Positions 1 to 7,624 of a stretch of 9,111 nucleotides of DNA are shown here, one piece after another. The first letter of the stretch is position 1. Every line of letters begins with the position of its first letter. The translations under genes were made by a program, and so were the position numbers. Below the pieces are notes generated by a model. The model ran no database searches and was not told the origin of the DNA. It saw only the letters and a list, made by a program, of their open reading frames with translations. The DNA is from Cytophagaceae bacterium (GTDB taxonomy: Bacteria > Bacteroidota > Bacteroidia > Cytophagales > Spirosomataceae), in contig CANIYB010000080.1 of NCBI GenBank assembly GCA_947471105.1, positions 1 to 9,111 of the forward strand, read 5' to 3'.

Positions 1-245
1 ATTATTCATATGTGGCTAGGGATTATGTCAACTGCTATTCATCTTGTCAAAACATTCAAAATAAATATCCAAATAGTAAATTGGAAGATAAAATTGTATT
101 TTTAATGGCGCTTTGTAAAGGGGGAACTAGGGATATTAGCGAATATTCCATGCAATTGAAAAAATTCATTCAAATTTATCCGCTAAGTCCATTAAAACCT
201 GAAGCAGATGCGCTATTAAAAGCATTAAACCAAAATATCCGTTAA
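1..245 (+). CDS. C-terminal end of a TPR-like protein, possibly PorW/SprE of type IX secretion (partial)
   Basis: This is the 3' end of a gene that begins before the window. The frame is open to base 3, and the codons before the GTG at 12 (Tyr-Ser-Tyr) continue it, so that GTG is internal rather than a start. About 80 residues are visible and they end in TAA. They look like the last one or two helical hairpins of a tetratricopeptide-type protein: a YPNS turn is followed by an amphipathic helix, then a YPLSP turn and a closing Ala/Leu helix. The pattern of a short linker, a helix of the form L..F...YP.S and a final helix recalls the end of PorW/SprE, the TPR lipoprotein of Bacteroidota type IX secretion and gliding. 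That naming is an inference from a short piece; a BamD-like or other TPR protein is possible. PBP1A starts two bases downstream, so the two are very likely co-transcribed. Confidence 0.6.
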   Translation, partial: YSYVARDYVNCYSSCQNIQNKYPNSKLEDKIVFLMALCKGGTRDISEYSMQLKKFIQIYPLSPLKPEADALLKALNQNIR

Positions 246-247
246 CA

Positions 248-2560
248 ATGCTCGAAACAGATCAAGGAAAATACAGTAAAATCATCCGATTCCTATATAA
301 GTTTTTTATGATAGGAACCGTTACGGGGGTCTTGTTTTTACTTGCTGTCAACTTTAATTTCCTTTGGTTATTTGGCGGAATGCCCAGTTTACAGGAGTTA
401 GAAAACCCGAAAAGCCAAGCAGCTTCTTTGATTATATCAGAAGATGGCCAAGAAATAGGGAAATATTTTCGGGAGAATCGAAACCCGTTGGAATTCGAAC
501 AATTACCCTTAAACATTGTCAATACATTAATTTCTACTGAGGATGCGCGTTTTACTTCGCATTCAGGGATTGATTTAAGGTCCATGTTTCGGGTGGTATT
601 TTCACTGGGAACAGCAGGCGGGGGAAGTACGATAACCCAGCAATTAGCTAAAAATTTATTTAATACCCGGTCGATGGAATTTGGGGAAGACGATCCCGTG
701 TACATAGGCTTGTTGATGAAAGTAGATGGTCTGCGAACGGTCATTGCTAAAGTCAAAGAATGGATTTTGGCGATACGCCTCGAAAGAAGGTATACCAAGC
801 AAGAAATTATGGCCATGTATCTAAATGAGGTCAGTTTTGGTAATAATGCGTACGGAATCCAGGTGGCTTGTCGGACTTATTTTCAAAAAGATTTAAAGGA
901 TGTCACACTACCTGAGGCGGCAACATTGATTGGCCTACTTCAAAACCCCTCCTTATATGATCCACGCGTAAGACCTGAAAAGACGATTGAAAGAAGAAAC
1001 ACCGTCTTGGGGCAGTTGGCAAAATATGAATTTCTCACCGAAGAGGATCTACCAAAAATGCGTGATTCTCCTTTAAATCTTCATTACAAAGTAGAAAATC
1101 AAAATACAGGCGCAGCTCCTTATTTTAGAGAGGCCATTAGAATACAAGTTTTAGCCACTTTAAAAGAGATTAATAAAGATAGGCCAGAAGACCAACAACT
1201 GAATTTATACACCAGCGGATTGCGGATATACACGAGCATTGATTCTAGGATGCAGAAATATGCCGAAGAGTCTGTTAAGGAACATATGCAGGCGGAACAA
1301 AAATTATTTTATTCGCATTGGCAAGGTAGAAATCCGTGGGTGAACGAAGAAATGAAGGAAATTAAAGGCTTTTTAAAAGATGCGATGAAGCGCACGCAAC
1401 GCTATCGCGACTTAATGAATGCCTATGAAAATGACGAATTTAAAGTGTGGGAGGAGTTGAACAAGCCGATTAAAATGACCGTTTTTTCTTACCAAGGAGA
1501 TATTGACACCACATTCAGTTCCATGGATTCCTTGCGCTATTATAAAAAGATTTTAAACTGTGGTTTCATGGCCATGGATCCTACCAATGGCCACGTAAAA
1601 GCGTGGATCGGTGGAATTAATTACAAGTATTTTAAGTTTGATCATATTTCACAAAGTAGGCGCCAACCCGGTTCAACGTTCAAGCCGTTCGTTTACGGAG
1701 CGGCCATTGAAAATGAAATCATCAATCCATGTGATGAGTTAGTGGATGAGCCAGTAACCTTTGGGGAAGAGGATGGCTTATCGGGAAGCACTTGGACACC
1801 ACAAAATTCAGATGGTAAATTTTCCTATGAAAGTTTAAAGATGCGCCGTGCAATGGGATTGTCGATCAACTCCATTTCGGCTAAGCTAATGAAACAATTG
1901 GGGCCCGCTAAAATTGCAGAATTTGCACATAAATGTGGCATAACTAGTCCTTTGAATGAAGTGCCATCCTTATGTTTAGGTGCTTCTGAAGTCTCTTTAT
2001 TAGACCAAGTAACGGGTTATAGCACGATGGCCAATGGGGGAGAAAAAACAGATCCTATTTTAGTATTAAAAATTACCGATAAAGTAGGGACGGTTTTAAG
2101 AGAATTTTCGCAGATAGAAAAAGCAGCTATAAAACCTGAAACAGCCTATCTGATGACTTACATGCTTCAAGGTGCGGTACAAGAACCCGGTGGAACAGCG
2201 GAAGGATTAAAGAGAACCTCGATTCTAGCCGGAAATGAAATAGGTGCAAAAACGGGAACCACGTCTAATTATTCGGATGGCTGGTTTATGGGAGTTACTC
2301 AAAAAATTGTCGCTGGGGTGTGGGTCGGTGGTGATGACCGAAGTATTCACTTTAGAAGTTTGGCCCTAGGCCAAGGAGCTAAAATGGCCATGCCAGTCTA
2401 TGCAAAATTCATGGAACGCGTATATTCTGATGCGACATTAGCCATAGAAGGGTACCGAAAAATGCCATTTTTAAAGCCTGATAATTTTACGTTCGATTTT
2501 ACCTGCAGCGGTAAAGTGGGTCAAGACTCCCTCGCTACAAACCAACAACCCGTCAATTAA
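248..2560 (+). CDS. mrcA: Bifunctional penicillin-binding protein 1A (GT51 transglycosylase and transpeptidase)
   Basis: Class A PBP that polymerises lipid II into glycan strands and cross-links the stem peptides on the outer face of the inner membrane. At 770 residues it has the usual family length and looks intact. A short cytoplasmic N-terminus is followed by one transmembrane anchor (about 17-42). The GT51 domain (about 65-245) carries the catalytic Glu98 in TEDARF, the GGSTITQQLAKN motif (125-136), the EWILAIRLER helix (171-180) and YLNEVSFGNNAYGI (191-204). A charged helical linker (about 335-430), common in Bacteroidota homologues, leads to the transpeptidase domain. This has the nucleophile motif STFK (Ser476, Lys479), SIN (539-541) and KTGTT (668-672). 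The ATG at 248 is chosen because it puts about 16 residues before the anchor, as in the family. It lies two bases after the preceding stop with no Shine-Dalgarno, suggesting translational coupling. The symbol follows the family name; orthology to E. coli mrcA is only by family. Confidence 0.97.
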   Translation: MLETDQGKYSKIIRFLYKFFMIGTVTGVLFLLAVNFNFLWLFGGMPSLQELENPKSQAASLIISEDGQEIGKYFRENRNPLEFEQLPLNIVNTLISTEDARFTSHSGIDLRSMFRVVFSLGTAGGGSTITQQLAKNLFNTRSMEFGEDDPVYIGLLMKVDGLRTVIAKVKEWILAIRLERRYTKQEIMAMYLNEVSFGNNAYGIQVACRTYFQKDLKDVTLPEAATLIGLLQNPSLYDPRVRPEKTIERRNTVLGQLAKYEFLTEEDLPKMRDSPLNLHYKVENQNTGAAPYFREAIRIQVLATLKEINKDRPEDQQLNLYTSGLRIYTSIDSRMQKYAEESVKEHMQAEQKLFYSHWQGRNPWVNEEMKEIKGFLKDAMKRTQRYRDLMNAYENDEFKVWEELNKPIKMTVFSYQGDIDTTFSSMDSLRYYKKILNCGFMAMDPTNGHVKAWIGGINYKYFKFDHISQSRRQPGSTFKPFVYGAAIENEIINPCDELVDEPVTFGEEDGLSGSTWTPQNSDGKFSYESLKMRRAMGLSINSISAKLMKQLGPAKIAEFAHKCGITSPLNEVPSLCLGASEVSLLDQVTGYSTMANGGEKTDPILVLKITDKVGTVLREFSQIEKAAIKPETAYLMTYMLQGAVQEPGGTAEGLKRTSILAGNEIGAKTGTTSNYSDGWFMGVTQKIVAGVWVGGDDRSIHFRSLALGQGAKMAMPVYAKFMERVYSDATLAIEGYRKMPFLKPDNFTFDFTCSGKVGQDSLATNQQPVN

Positions 2561-2563
2561 AAG

Positions 2564-4039
2564 ATGCGTTATCTGTTATTTAGTTTCGTTTTTGTTTTAC
2601 TTTTCTCGAGTTGCCAGTCGGGTACGGAAACTGAAGGGGAGGCATTAGCGAAAAAAAAATGTGCTTCATGCCATAAATTTCCAGACCCTTCCTTATTAGA
2701 TAAGACCACTTGGAAAGAGGGAGTTTTACCTGAAATGGCCTACCGATTAGGTGTTGGAAACCGCTTTGAATTACTGACTAAAATTCCTGAGGAGCAATAT
2801 GAAAGTGCCATCAATCTTGGCATTTATCCTGAAACACCTGAAATAAGTCAAAAAGATTGGGAGGCCATTGTCGCTTATTACATTAAAAATGCGCCGGAAA
2901 AGCCCTTGCCTCAAGCAAAAAAAGTGACTGTTTCCAATGAAACCATGCATTTCTCAACAAGAGAAATTATTTATCCAGAGGAGCCAACCGGCGTGGTAAC
3001 CTCAGTCACTTTTAACCCTAAAGAGAAAGAAATTTGGATTGGAAAAAGAAATCAAAAACTTGAAATTTTAGATGCCCAATTAAAGATTAAAAAAACGATA
3101 CGAACGGAAAGACCTATTGTATATGCAAATTTCCATGCCAATAAATCCTATGTTTTAAGTATTGGCAAAATGTCTCCTAATGACCAGAAATTGGGTTCAT
3201 TATTTATCCTAAATAAAAAAAGCGATTTCACATTGACCGCAGATTCACTGAAAAGGCCTGTTGACATGCAAATTTCTGACATCGACCAAGATGGCATTGA
3301 TGATTTTGTGATTTGCGAATATGGCTTTGAAGCGGGGGAATTAATTTGGGTCAATGGAAAAACTAAGCAAAAAAACATCCTGAAAATTCAAGCTGGAACT
3401 CGAAATGTATCCATTAAAGATATGACAGGCGATGGATTGCCCGATATTTTGGTCCTCACCGCCCAGTCCCGCGAGGGGGTTTCTTTGTTCATCAATAAGG
3501 GTGAAGGAAAATTTATGGAAAAACCCATTTTGCTTTTTGATTCCGTTTATGGCTGTAGTTTTATGGAGGTGGTAGATTTTAACCAAGATGGCAAGGATGA
3601 CATTATCATTACGAATGGCGACAATGCCGATTATTCGAAAACGCTAAAAAACTACCACGGCGTACATATATTTATCAATGATGGCCGAAATAATTTCAAG
3701 GAAAAATATTTTTATCCGGTCTACGGAGCTACTAAAACGATCGCAAGGGATTTTGATTTAGATGGTGATTTGGATTTGGCCATGATTGCCTTTTATGCGG
3801 AACCCATCATGCCTCAAAATGAATCCTTTCTTTATTTTCAAAACCAAGGGAACTTAAATTTCAAGGTTAGCAACCTCAATATTCCATTTGGCGGAAGATG
3901 GATGGTGATGGATGCCGGAGATGCAGACCTAGATGGAGATTTAGACATCCTATTGGGAAATTTCCAGTTTGGCGCACCCAAAAAAGGAAAAGTAAAACCA
4001 GGACTGCAGCTCAATTACATTGAAAATAAAATCCGTTAA
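2564..4039 (+). CDS. Lipoprotein with N-terminal cytochrome c domain and FG-GAP/VCBS propeller
   Basis: Exported haem-propeller lipoprotein of 491 residues; its function is unknown. A hydrophobic signal peptide ends in a lipobox (LFSSC) with lipidated Cys17. A small cytochrome c domain follows (about 26-112), with the haem-binding motif CASCH (Cys33, Cys36, His37). Met58, in VLPEM, is a candidate sixth haem ligand. From about 140 to the end is a beta-propeller-like region with five calcium-binding Asp-box motifs, starting at Asp239, Asp286, Asp338, Asp396 and Asp453; the last two have the canonical DxDxDGDLD form. Acidic residues soon after the lipid Cys (Glu22, Glu24, Glu26) would suit the surface lipoprotein export signal of Bacteroidota, but this is only suggestive. 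The start lies three bases after the PBP1A stop (AAG spacer), so coupled translation is likely. The stop interlocks with that of the convergent CRTAC1-like gene. Electron transfer at the cell surface or periplasm, with the propeller binding a substrate or partner, is an inference. No enzyme active site is recognisable. Confidence 0.9.
   Translation: MRYLLFSFVFVLLFSSCQSGTETEGEALAKKKCASCHKFPDPSLLDKTTWKEGVLPEMAYRLGVGNRFELLTKIPEEQYESAINLGIYPETPEISQKDWEAIVAYYIKNAPEKPLPQAKKVTVSNETMHFSTREIIYPEEPTGVVTSVTFNPKEKEIWIGKRNQKLEILDAQLKIKKTIRTERPIVYANFHANKSYVLSIGKMSPNDQKLGSLFILNKKSDFTLTADSLKRPVDMQISDIDQDGIDDFVICEYGFEAGELIWVNGKTKQKNILKIQAGTRNVSIKDMTGDGLPDILVLTAQSREGVSLFINKGEGKFMEKPILLFDSVYGCSFMEVVDFNQDGKDDIIITNGDNADYSKTLKNYHGVHIFINDGRNNFKEKYFYPVYGATKTIARDFDLDGDLDLAMIAFYAEPIMPQNESFLYFQNQGNLNFKVSNLNIPFGGRWMVMDAGDADLDGDLDILLGNFQFGAPKKGKVKPGLQLNYIENKIR
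2660..2674 (+). other. Haem-attachment motif CASCH of the cytochrome domain
   Basis: These five codons (Cys-Ala-Ser-Cys-His, residues 33-37) encode the covalent haem c attachment site of the lipoprotein. It lies only 16 residues after the lipid-anchored Cys17, so the haem domain would sit close to the membrane with the propeller projecting away. A run of nine A bases (2651-2659, three Lys codons) comes directly before it. Confidence 0.9.
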
Positions 4040-7000
4040 AAGGTTTTTATCAATTTAGCACCATTCGGTAAGAATGCTTGTCCATTGGCGCTTTGGCCTA
4101 AATAAGAACTGCCATATGTCCACTCGACCCTTTGATTTAGTCCTTTAAATTGATATTCAAAACCTTGTATACCTTTCGGGATATTCAAGCGAGTCCACGC
4201 ATTATCCAGGCTAGCAAAAGCATGCATTTTACCCCGGTTCTGACTTGCGATAAACGCTAAGCCCCTCTGGCCTAAATCAATAGATATAAATGATTTGGCA
4301 TCTTGGGGTACAAAAAGTCCTGACTGATTAAGGTAAGTAAATTTACCCTTCCCATTTCCGAGTAAAATACCCCCATTGGAAGCATCATATCTTCCCATGA
4401 ACACCTCATTCGCATAATTATTTCCTACGTACAAAATATCTAAATGACCATCTTGATTGATGTCTTTGATCTGAATTCCATTCATCGCGGATATTTGCGC
4501 CATCATAGGTAGAATGTGCGTTTTGAACTTTCCTTCCCCTAAATTTTCAATCCAAATAGAAGCGTTTTCTTGCATGGATATCTTTTTCGCTTTTTCTTTT
4601 TCGGAAGCAATGAAGAAATTCTCCTGAGTCACTTGGCCAAAATCTTTGTAATAAACCCATCTTTGACGCGTCTGATTTAACATTTTATGCACATCGTCTT
4701 TCCCAAATAACGAGGCAGAGGCCATTTTCCCATTAGCCGTTTGAAAATACACAAATGGAAATAAATCATATACCCCATTGCCGTCCAAATCCCCGTGCCA
4801 AATATCCACAGGCTGGTTAGCATTAGCTCTCAATAAAGTATTCTTACCCATATTTCCGGCTACATAATCCATGTCGCCATCATGGTCGAAATCTCCACTA
4901 GACAAAGAAGTCCAAATACCTGTTGATTCCTCTAACCCCGTAGCCTTCAAAAGCGTAAAGCGTCCTTGGTTATTTTTCAGTATTTTGATGTCTGAAAATT
5001 CTCCTGCAAGGATGATGTCTTGCCAACCATCTAGGTCGTAATCGGTCCAAATTCCATCACAGATTAATCCTACATTGATTAGGTCCTTGGCTAATGTCTG
5101 GGTAACGTCCACAAACTTAATATGCCCTTTGACTGACTCATTCTTCAATAAACGTGAGGTAGTTGATTTTGGATATTGGAAAGGGACATTTCGCCCTCCC
5201 ACAAATAGATCTAAATCTCCATCATGATCAAAATCGGATGCTCGAACTGCCGCATTACTCTCTGTAAATACGGGCAATGACAAAGCATCTAAGTTGAAAT
5301 TACCTTTGCCGTCATTGACATAAATAACATCCTGAAAACTGGCCGCGCCCAATTTGTCTTCATTACCACCCCGAGCAATGTAAAGATCCAAATCCCCATC
5401 CTGATCAAAATCGATCAGCAATGAACCCAAATCTTCTCCCAATTTAGTGGGCACTGAAATACTTTTTTCTAAAGGTTTTGCATTAAACTTCCCAGCTTGA
5501 TTTTGGATGTAAAAAATACCCGAATAGAACTTGGCCCCACCTTGAAAAAAATCTTCCAATCCATCCCCATTCACATCTCCGGCCGATAAGCCGGGACCTA
5601 ATTGAGATAACTTAAAGGGCATTAAACTTTGATAATTAAAGTCGATGAAGTCATATTCTTTATGGACATCCACTAAATTAAGTTCATCAGAAACATCTTT
5701 TAACAAAGGTTTATTGACCTCAAAAAGAGTTTGATACGGTTCTTTTGCCGCATCCATTGAAACCGTTAAAATCTTGTCCATTCCTGGATTTTTAATGACC
5801 TGCATTTTGTCATTTGGCCAAACAATGTGTATTTCCTTCAATTTACGTTTTGTTCCTAAACCAATATGAGCCACGGGTTCAACGGAAGAAAGGTAGCCGC
5901 GGTAAGGTGTGTTTTCATAATAAAAGCGTTCCCCATTTTCAAAAACACCTTCAATTTTGGCCCCAAAACCTTGAAGATTTTTTTGATCTCCTTTAAATTT
6001 AATGCGTAAATAATGTGATTTATCGGCATGGTCCTCACGCGAATTATTTCGATATAAAAATGCCTTATCATTGATATTATTAACGATGTAATCAAGATCT
6101 CCATCGTTATCTAGGTCGCCATAAGCAGCTCCGTTAGAAAATGAAGGAATGCTTAATCCCCATTTTTCAGTCACATCTTCAAAAGTCAAATCCCCTCGAT
6201 TGCGGTAAGCGTAATTACTTATTTTGATTACAGGAACTTGTTCCAACATCAATGAGGAAGAAGATAATTGTAACGTATTAGCCCGATAGAGCATAAAATC
6301 ACGATCCGTTACATCTCGCGGATATCCATTGGTCACAAATAGATCCCGGTAACCATCATTGTCGAAATCGGCCAAGGAAGGACACCAGCTCCACTCACTT
6401 TCGGAAATACCTGCCATTAAACTGATTTCATGAAAAAGTTTGCTGGAACCATCGGCCTGTTTACCTGAATTTAATTGAAACGTATTGCGCATGTATTGAT
6501 ACGTATACCCAAATTGATCACTATTGATATAGGTTTGGTAGTTGTTGGGTGGCGCTAATTGTTTCTTTCTTTCTGTATTTTTGGGCAACATATCTAAGGC
6601 TATGATATCAGCTAAACCATCATTATTGACATCTCCAACCTCATTTCCCATCGCAGTTAAACTGGTATGTTTAAAATAATTTTTGGACTGGTCAGTAAAA
6701 GTCCCATTCTTATTATTGATGTATAATAAATCATCCGATACGTAGTCGTTGGTCACATAAATGTCGGGCCAATTGTCCTGATTAATATCGCATATGGCCA
6801 CTCCCAACCCAAGTCCTTCTATCGTAATTCCCGCCTCTTTTGAGACATTGGTATACACAGGATGTTTTAAATCGGCAGACCAATCGCAGCGATACAAGCG
6901 ATCCGTATTGGGATAAGAGCCATCAGTCACCTTGGGCCTAAATAAAGCAGGTTGTTGGTCTATCACGTCAATCAGCACATATAAATCTAAATCGCCATCG

Positions 7001-7542
7001 CGATCATAATCGAAAAATGCAGCATGCTCTGAAAATCCAGAATCATTCACCCCGTATTCCTGGGCCATTTCCTTAAAAGTAGGCGTTCCATTTTTTACTC
7101 CTTGATTAACAAACAGCAAATTTTCGCGATCTTTCGCCGCATTTTTCATGGTACTAGACACGTAGATATCTAATAATCCGTCTGCATTGATATCGACGAC
7201 GGATACACCTGAACACCAGCGGCCTTGGGTGTTTATGCCGGCTGTTTTTGAAATATCTGTAAACTTGAAATCTCCTTGATTTAAATACAATTTACTGTCG
7301 ACCTGACTTCCTGAAAAGAACACATCTAATAAGCCATCTCCATTAAAATCACCCATACCCACCCCACTACCATTGTACAGATATTCGTAGGTTAAAATAT
7401 TGAGTGTATCATTGTCCACAATTTGATTATTGAACGCAATTCCGGAATCTTCGCTGGGGATAAGTTCAAAAGTAGACTTGGTTTTACACCCATAAAAAAA
7501 GATACAAAATATCAGAATGAAAGGAATGTGAATGGATTTCAT
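4036..7542 (-). CDS. CRTAC1-like lipoprotein: two VCBS/FG-GAP propeller halves around an ASPIC/UnbV domain
   Basis: Large exported lipoprotein of 1168 residues, typical of long CRTAC1/VCBS proteins in Bacteroidota; its ligand is unknown. The signal peptide ends in FFYGC, with lipidated Cys19. Seven Asp-box calcium motifs begin at Asp65, 117, 178, 252, 304, 392 and 476. An ASPIC/UnbV domain follows (about 515-595), with GFGAKIEG, YRGYLSSVEP and HIGLG. Seven more motifs begin at Asp656, 711, 770, 834, 884, 918 and 1027. The C-terminal tail, with YGSSYLGQS (1143-1151), resembles a shortened ASPIC motif. The Asp252 motif lacks its Gly (DINQDNWPD), and the Asp918 motif has Asn in place of an Asp (DLDGNGVYD). 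Two seven-bladed propellers are inferred from the motif count. The ATG is chosen because it heads a good lipoprotein signal directly. It lies downstream of the SusD gene on the same strand but behind a strong terminator, so it is probably transcribed by read-through or from its own weak promoter. Such proteins often lie near SusC/SusD pairs, suggesting a surface role. Confidence 0.93.
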   Translation of the reverse strand: MKSIHIPFILIFCIFFYGCKTKSTFELIPSEDSGIAFNNQIVDNDTLNILTYEYLYNGSGVGMGDFNGDGLLDVFFSGSQVDSKLYLNQGDFKFTDISKTAGINTQGRWCSGVSVVDINADGLLDIYVSSTMKNAAKDRENLLFVNQGVKNGTPTFKEMAQEYGVNDSGFSEHAAFFDYDRDGDLDLYVLIDVIDQQPALFRPKVTDGSYPNTDRLYRCDWSADLKHPVYTNVSKEAGITIEGLGLGVAICDINQDNWPDIYVTNDYVSDDLLYINNKNGTFTDQSKNYFKHTSLTAMGNEVGDVNNDGLADIIALDMLPKNTERKKQLAPPNNYQTYINSDQFGYTYQYMRNTFQLNSGKQADGSSKLFHEISLMAGISESEWSWCPSLADFDNDGYRDLFVTNGYPRDVTDRDFMLYRANTLQLSSSSLMLEQVPVIKISNYAYRNRGDLTFEDVTEKWGLSIPSFSNGAAYGDLDNDGDLDYIVNNINDKAFLYRNNSREDHADKSHYLRIKFKGDQKNLQGFGAKIEGVFENGERFYYENTPYRGYLSSVEPVAHIGLGTKRKLKEIHIVWPNDKMQVIKNPGMDKILTVSMDAAKEPYQTLFEVNKPLLKDVSDELNLVDVHKEYDFIDFNYQSLMPFKLSQLGPGLSAGDVNGDGLEDFFQGGAKFYSGIFYIQNQAGKFNAKPLEKSISVPTKLGEDLGSLLIDFDQDGDLDLYIARGGNEDKLGAASFQDVIYVNDGKGNFNLDALSLPVFTESNAAVRASDFDHDGDLDLFVGGRNVPFQYPKSTTSRLLKNESVKGHIKFVDVTQTLAKDLINVGLICDGIWTDYDLDGWQDIILAGEFSDIKILKNNQGRFTLLKATGLEESTGIWTSLSSGDFDHDGDMDYVAGNMGKNTLLRANANQPVDIWHGDLDGNGVYDLFPFVYFQTANGKMASASLFGKDDVHKMLNQTRQRWVYYKDFGQVTQENFFIASEKEKAKKISMQENASIWIENLGEGKFKTHILPMMAQISAMNGIQIKDINQDGHLDILYVGNNYANEVFMGRYDASNGGILLGNGKGKFTYLNQSGLFVPQDAKSFISIDLGQRGLAFIASQNRGKMHAFASLDNAWTRLNIPKGIQGFEYQFKGLNQRVEWTYGSSYLGQSANGQAFLPNGAKLIKTF
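5758..6000 (-). other. ASPIC/UnbV domain coding segment between the two propeller halves
   Basis: This segment encodes about residues 515-595 of the CRTAC1-like protein. The family features seen are the opening YLRIKFKG strand, GFGAKIEG, the YRGYLSSVEP motif, HIGLG, and the closing strand with IHIVWPNDKMQVI. ASPIC/UnbV usually sits after a single propeller at the C-terminal end of CRTAC1-type proteins. Here it lies mid-protein, followed by a second set of seven Asp-box motifs. Confidence 0.85.
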
Positions 7543-7559
7543 GGCTTATTTTAATCAGA

Positions 7560-7567
7560 CAAAATTA
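7560..7567 (-). promoter_or_regulatory. Possible Bacteroidota -7 promoter box (TAATTTTG) for the CRTAC1-like gene
   Basis: Read on the - strand, the sequence TAATTTTG fits the Bacteroidota sigma-ABfr -7 consensus TAnnTTTG. It lies 17 bases before the CRTAC1-like ATG, directly behind the terminator U tract. No TTTG -33 element appears at the expected spacing, because that region is the terminator loop. It would give a leader of only about 10 bases. In AT-rich DNA a single box of this kind can arise by chance, so this is a weak candidate. Confidence 0.3.
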
Positions 7568-7569
7568 AT

Positions 7570-7604
7570 AAAAAAAAGGTGGGAATTTCTCCCCACCTTT
7601 TTTA
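7570..7604 (-). terminator. Rho-independent terminator after the SusD gene
   Basis: A 12-bp perfect stem pairs 7572-7583 with 7592-7603 around an 8-base loop (7584-7591). The core is GGTGGG/CCCACC, flanked by A/T runs. Read on the - strand, CCCACC is followed by an uninterrupted U tract, the classic intrinsic form. The A run on the other arm makes the hairpin formally bidirectional, but no + strand gene reads into it. It lies 22 bases past the SusD stop and 28 bases before the CRTAC1-like start, so it should cut transcript levels sharply between these two co-directional genes. Confidence 0.9.
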
Positions 7605-7624
7605 AAAAATCACAAAATCAAATA

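Noticed and set aside
12..245. GTG at 12 as the start of a 77-residue protein
   Set aside because: The frame stays open to the left edge with plausible residues, and the protein looks like the tail of a longer TPR-like protein.
262..816. 184-codon open frame antisense to PBP1A
   Set aside because: It lies opposite the GT51 domain coding region, resembles no family, and has the scattered Ser, Asn and Pro of a shadow frame.
1250..1540. Charged helical segment between the GT51 and transpeptidase domains as an unusual insertion
   Set aside because: Similar linkers with the HWQGRNPW-like and KILNCGFMAMDP-like motifs are usual in Bacteroidota PBP1A.
3148..3586. Two open frames antisense to the cytochrome-propeller gene
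   Set aside because: They overlap each other and a well-supported gene, and neither has recognisable domains or start signals.
4873..5415. Recurring DNA words such as CCATCATGATCAAAATC (4873-4893, 5219-5236, 5394-5415), like dispersed or CRISPR-type repeats
   Set aside because: They are unevenly spaced and imperfect, and they encode the repeated protein motif DFDxDGD, so protein-level repetition explains them.
5814..6104. Short frames on both strands inside the CRTAC1-like gene
   Set aside because: Both lie over the conserved ASPIC/UnbV coding segment in other frames and show no protein features of their own.
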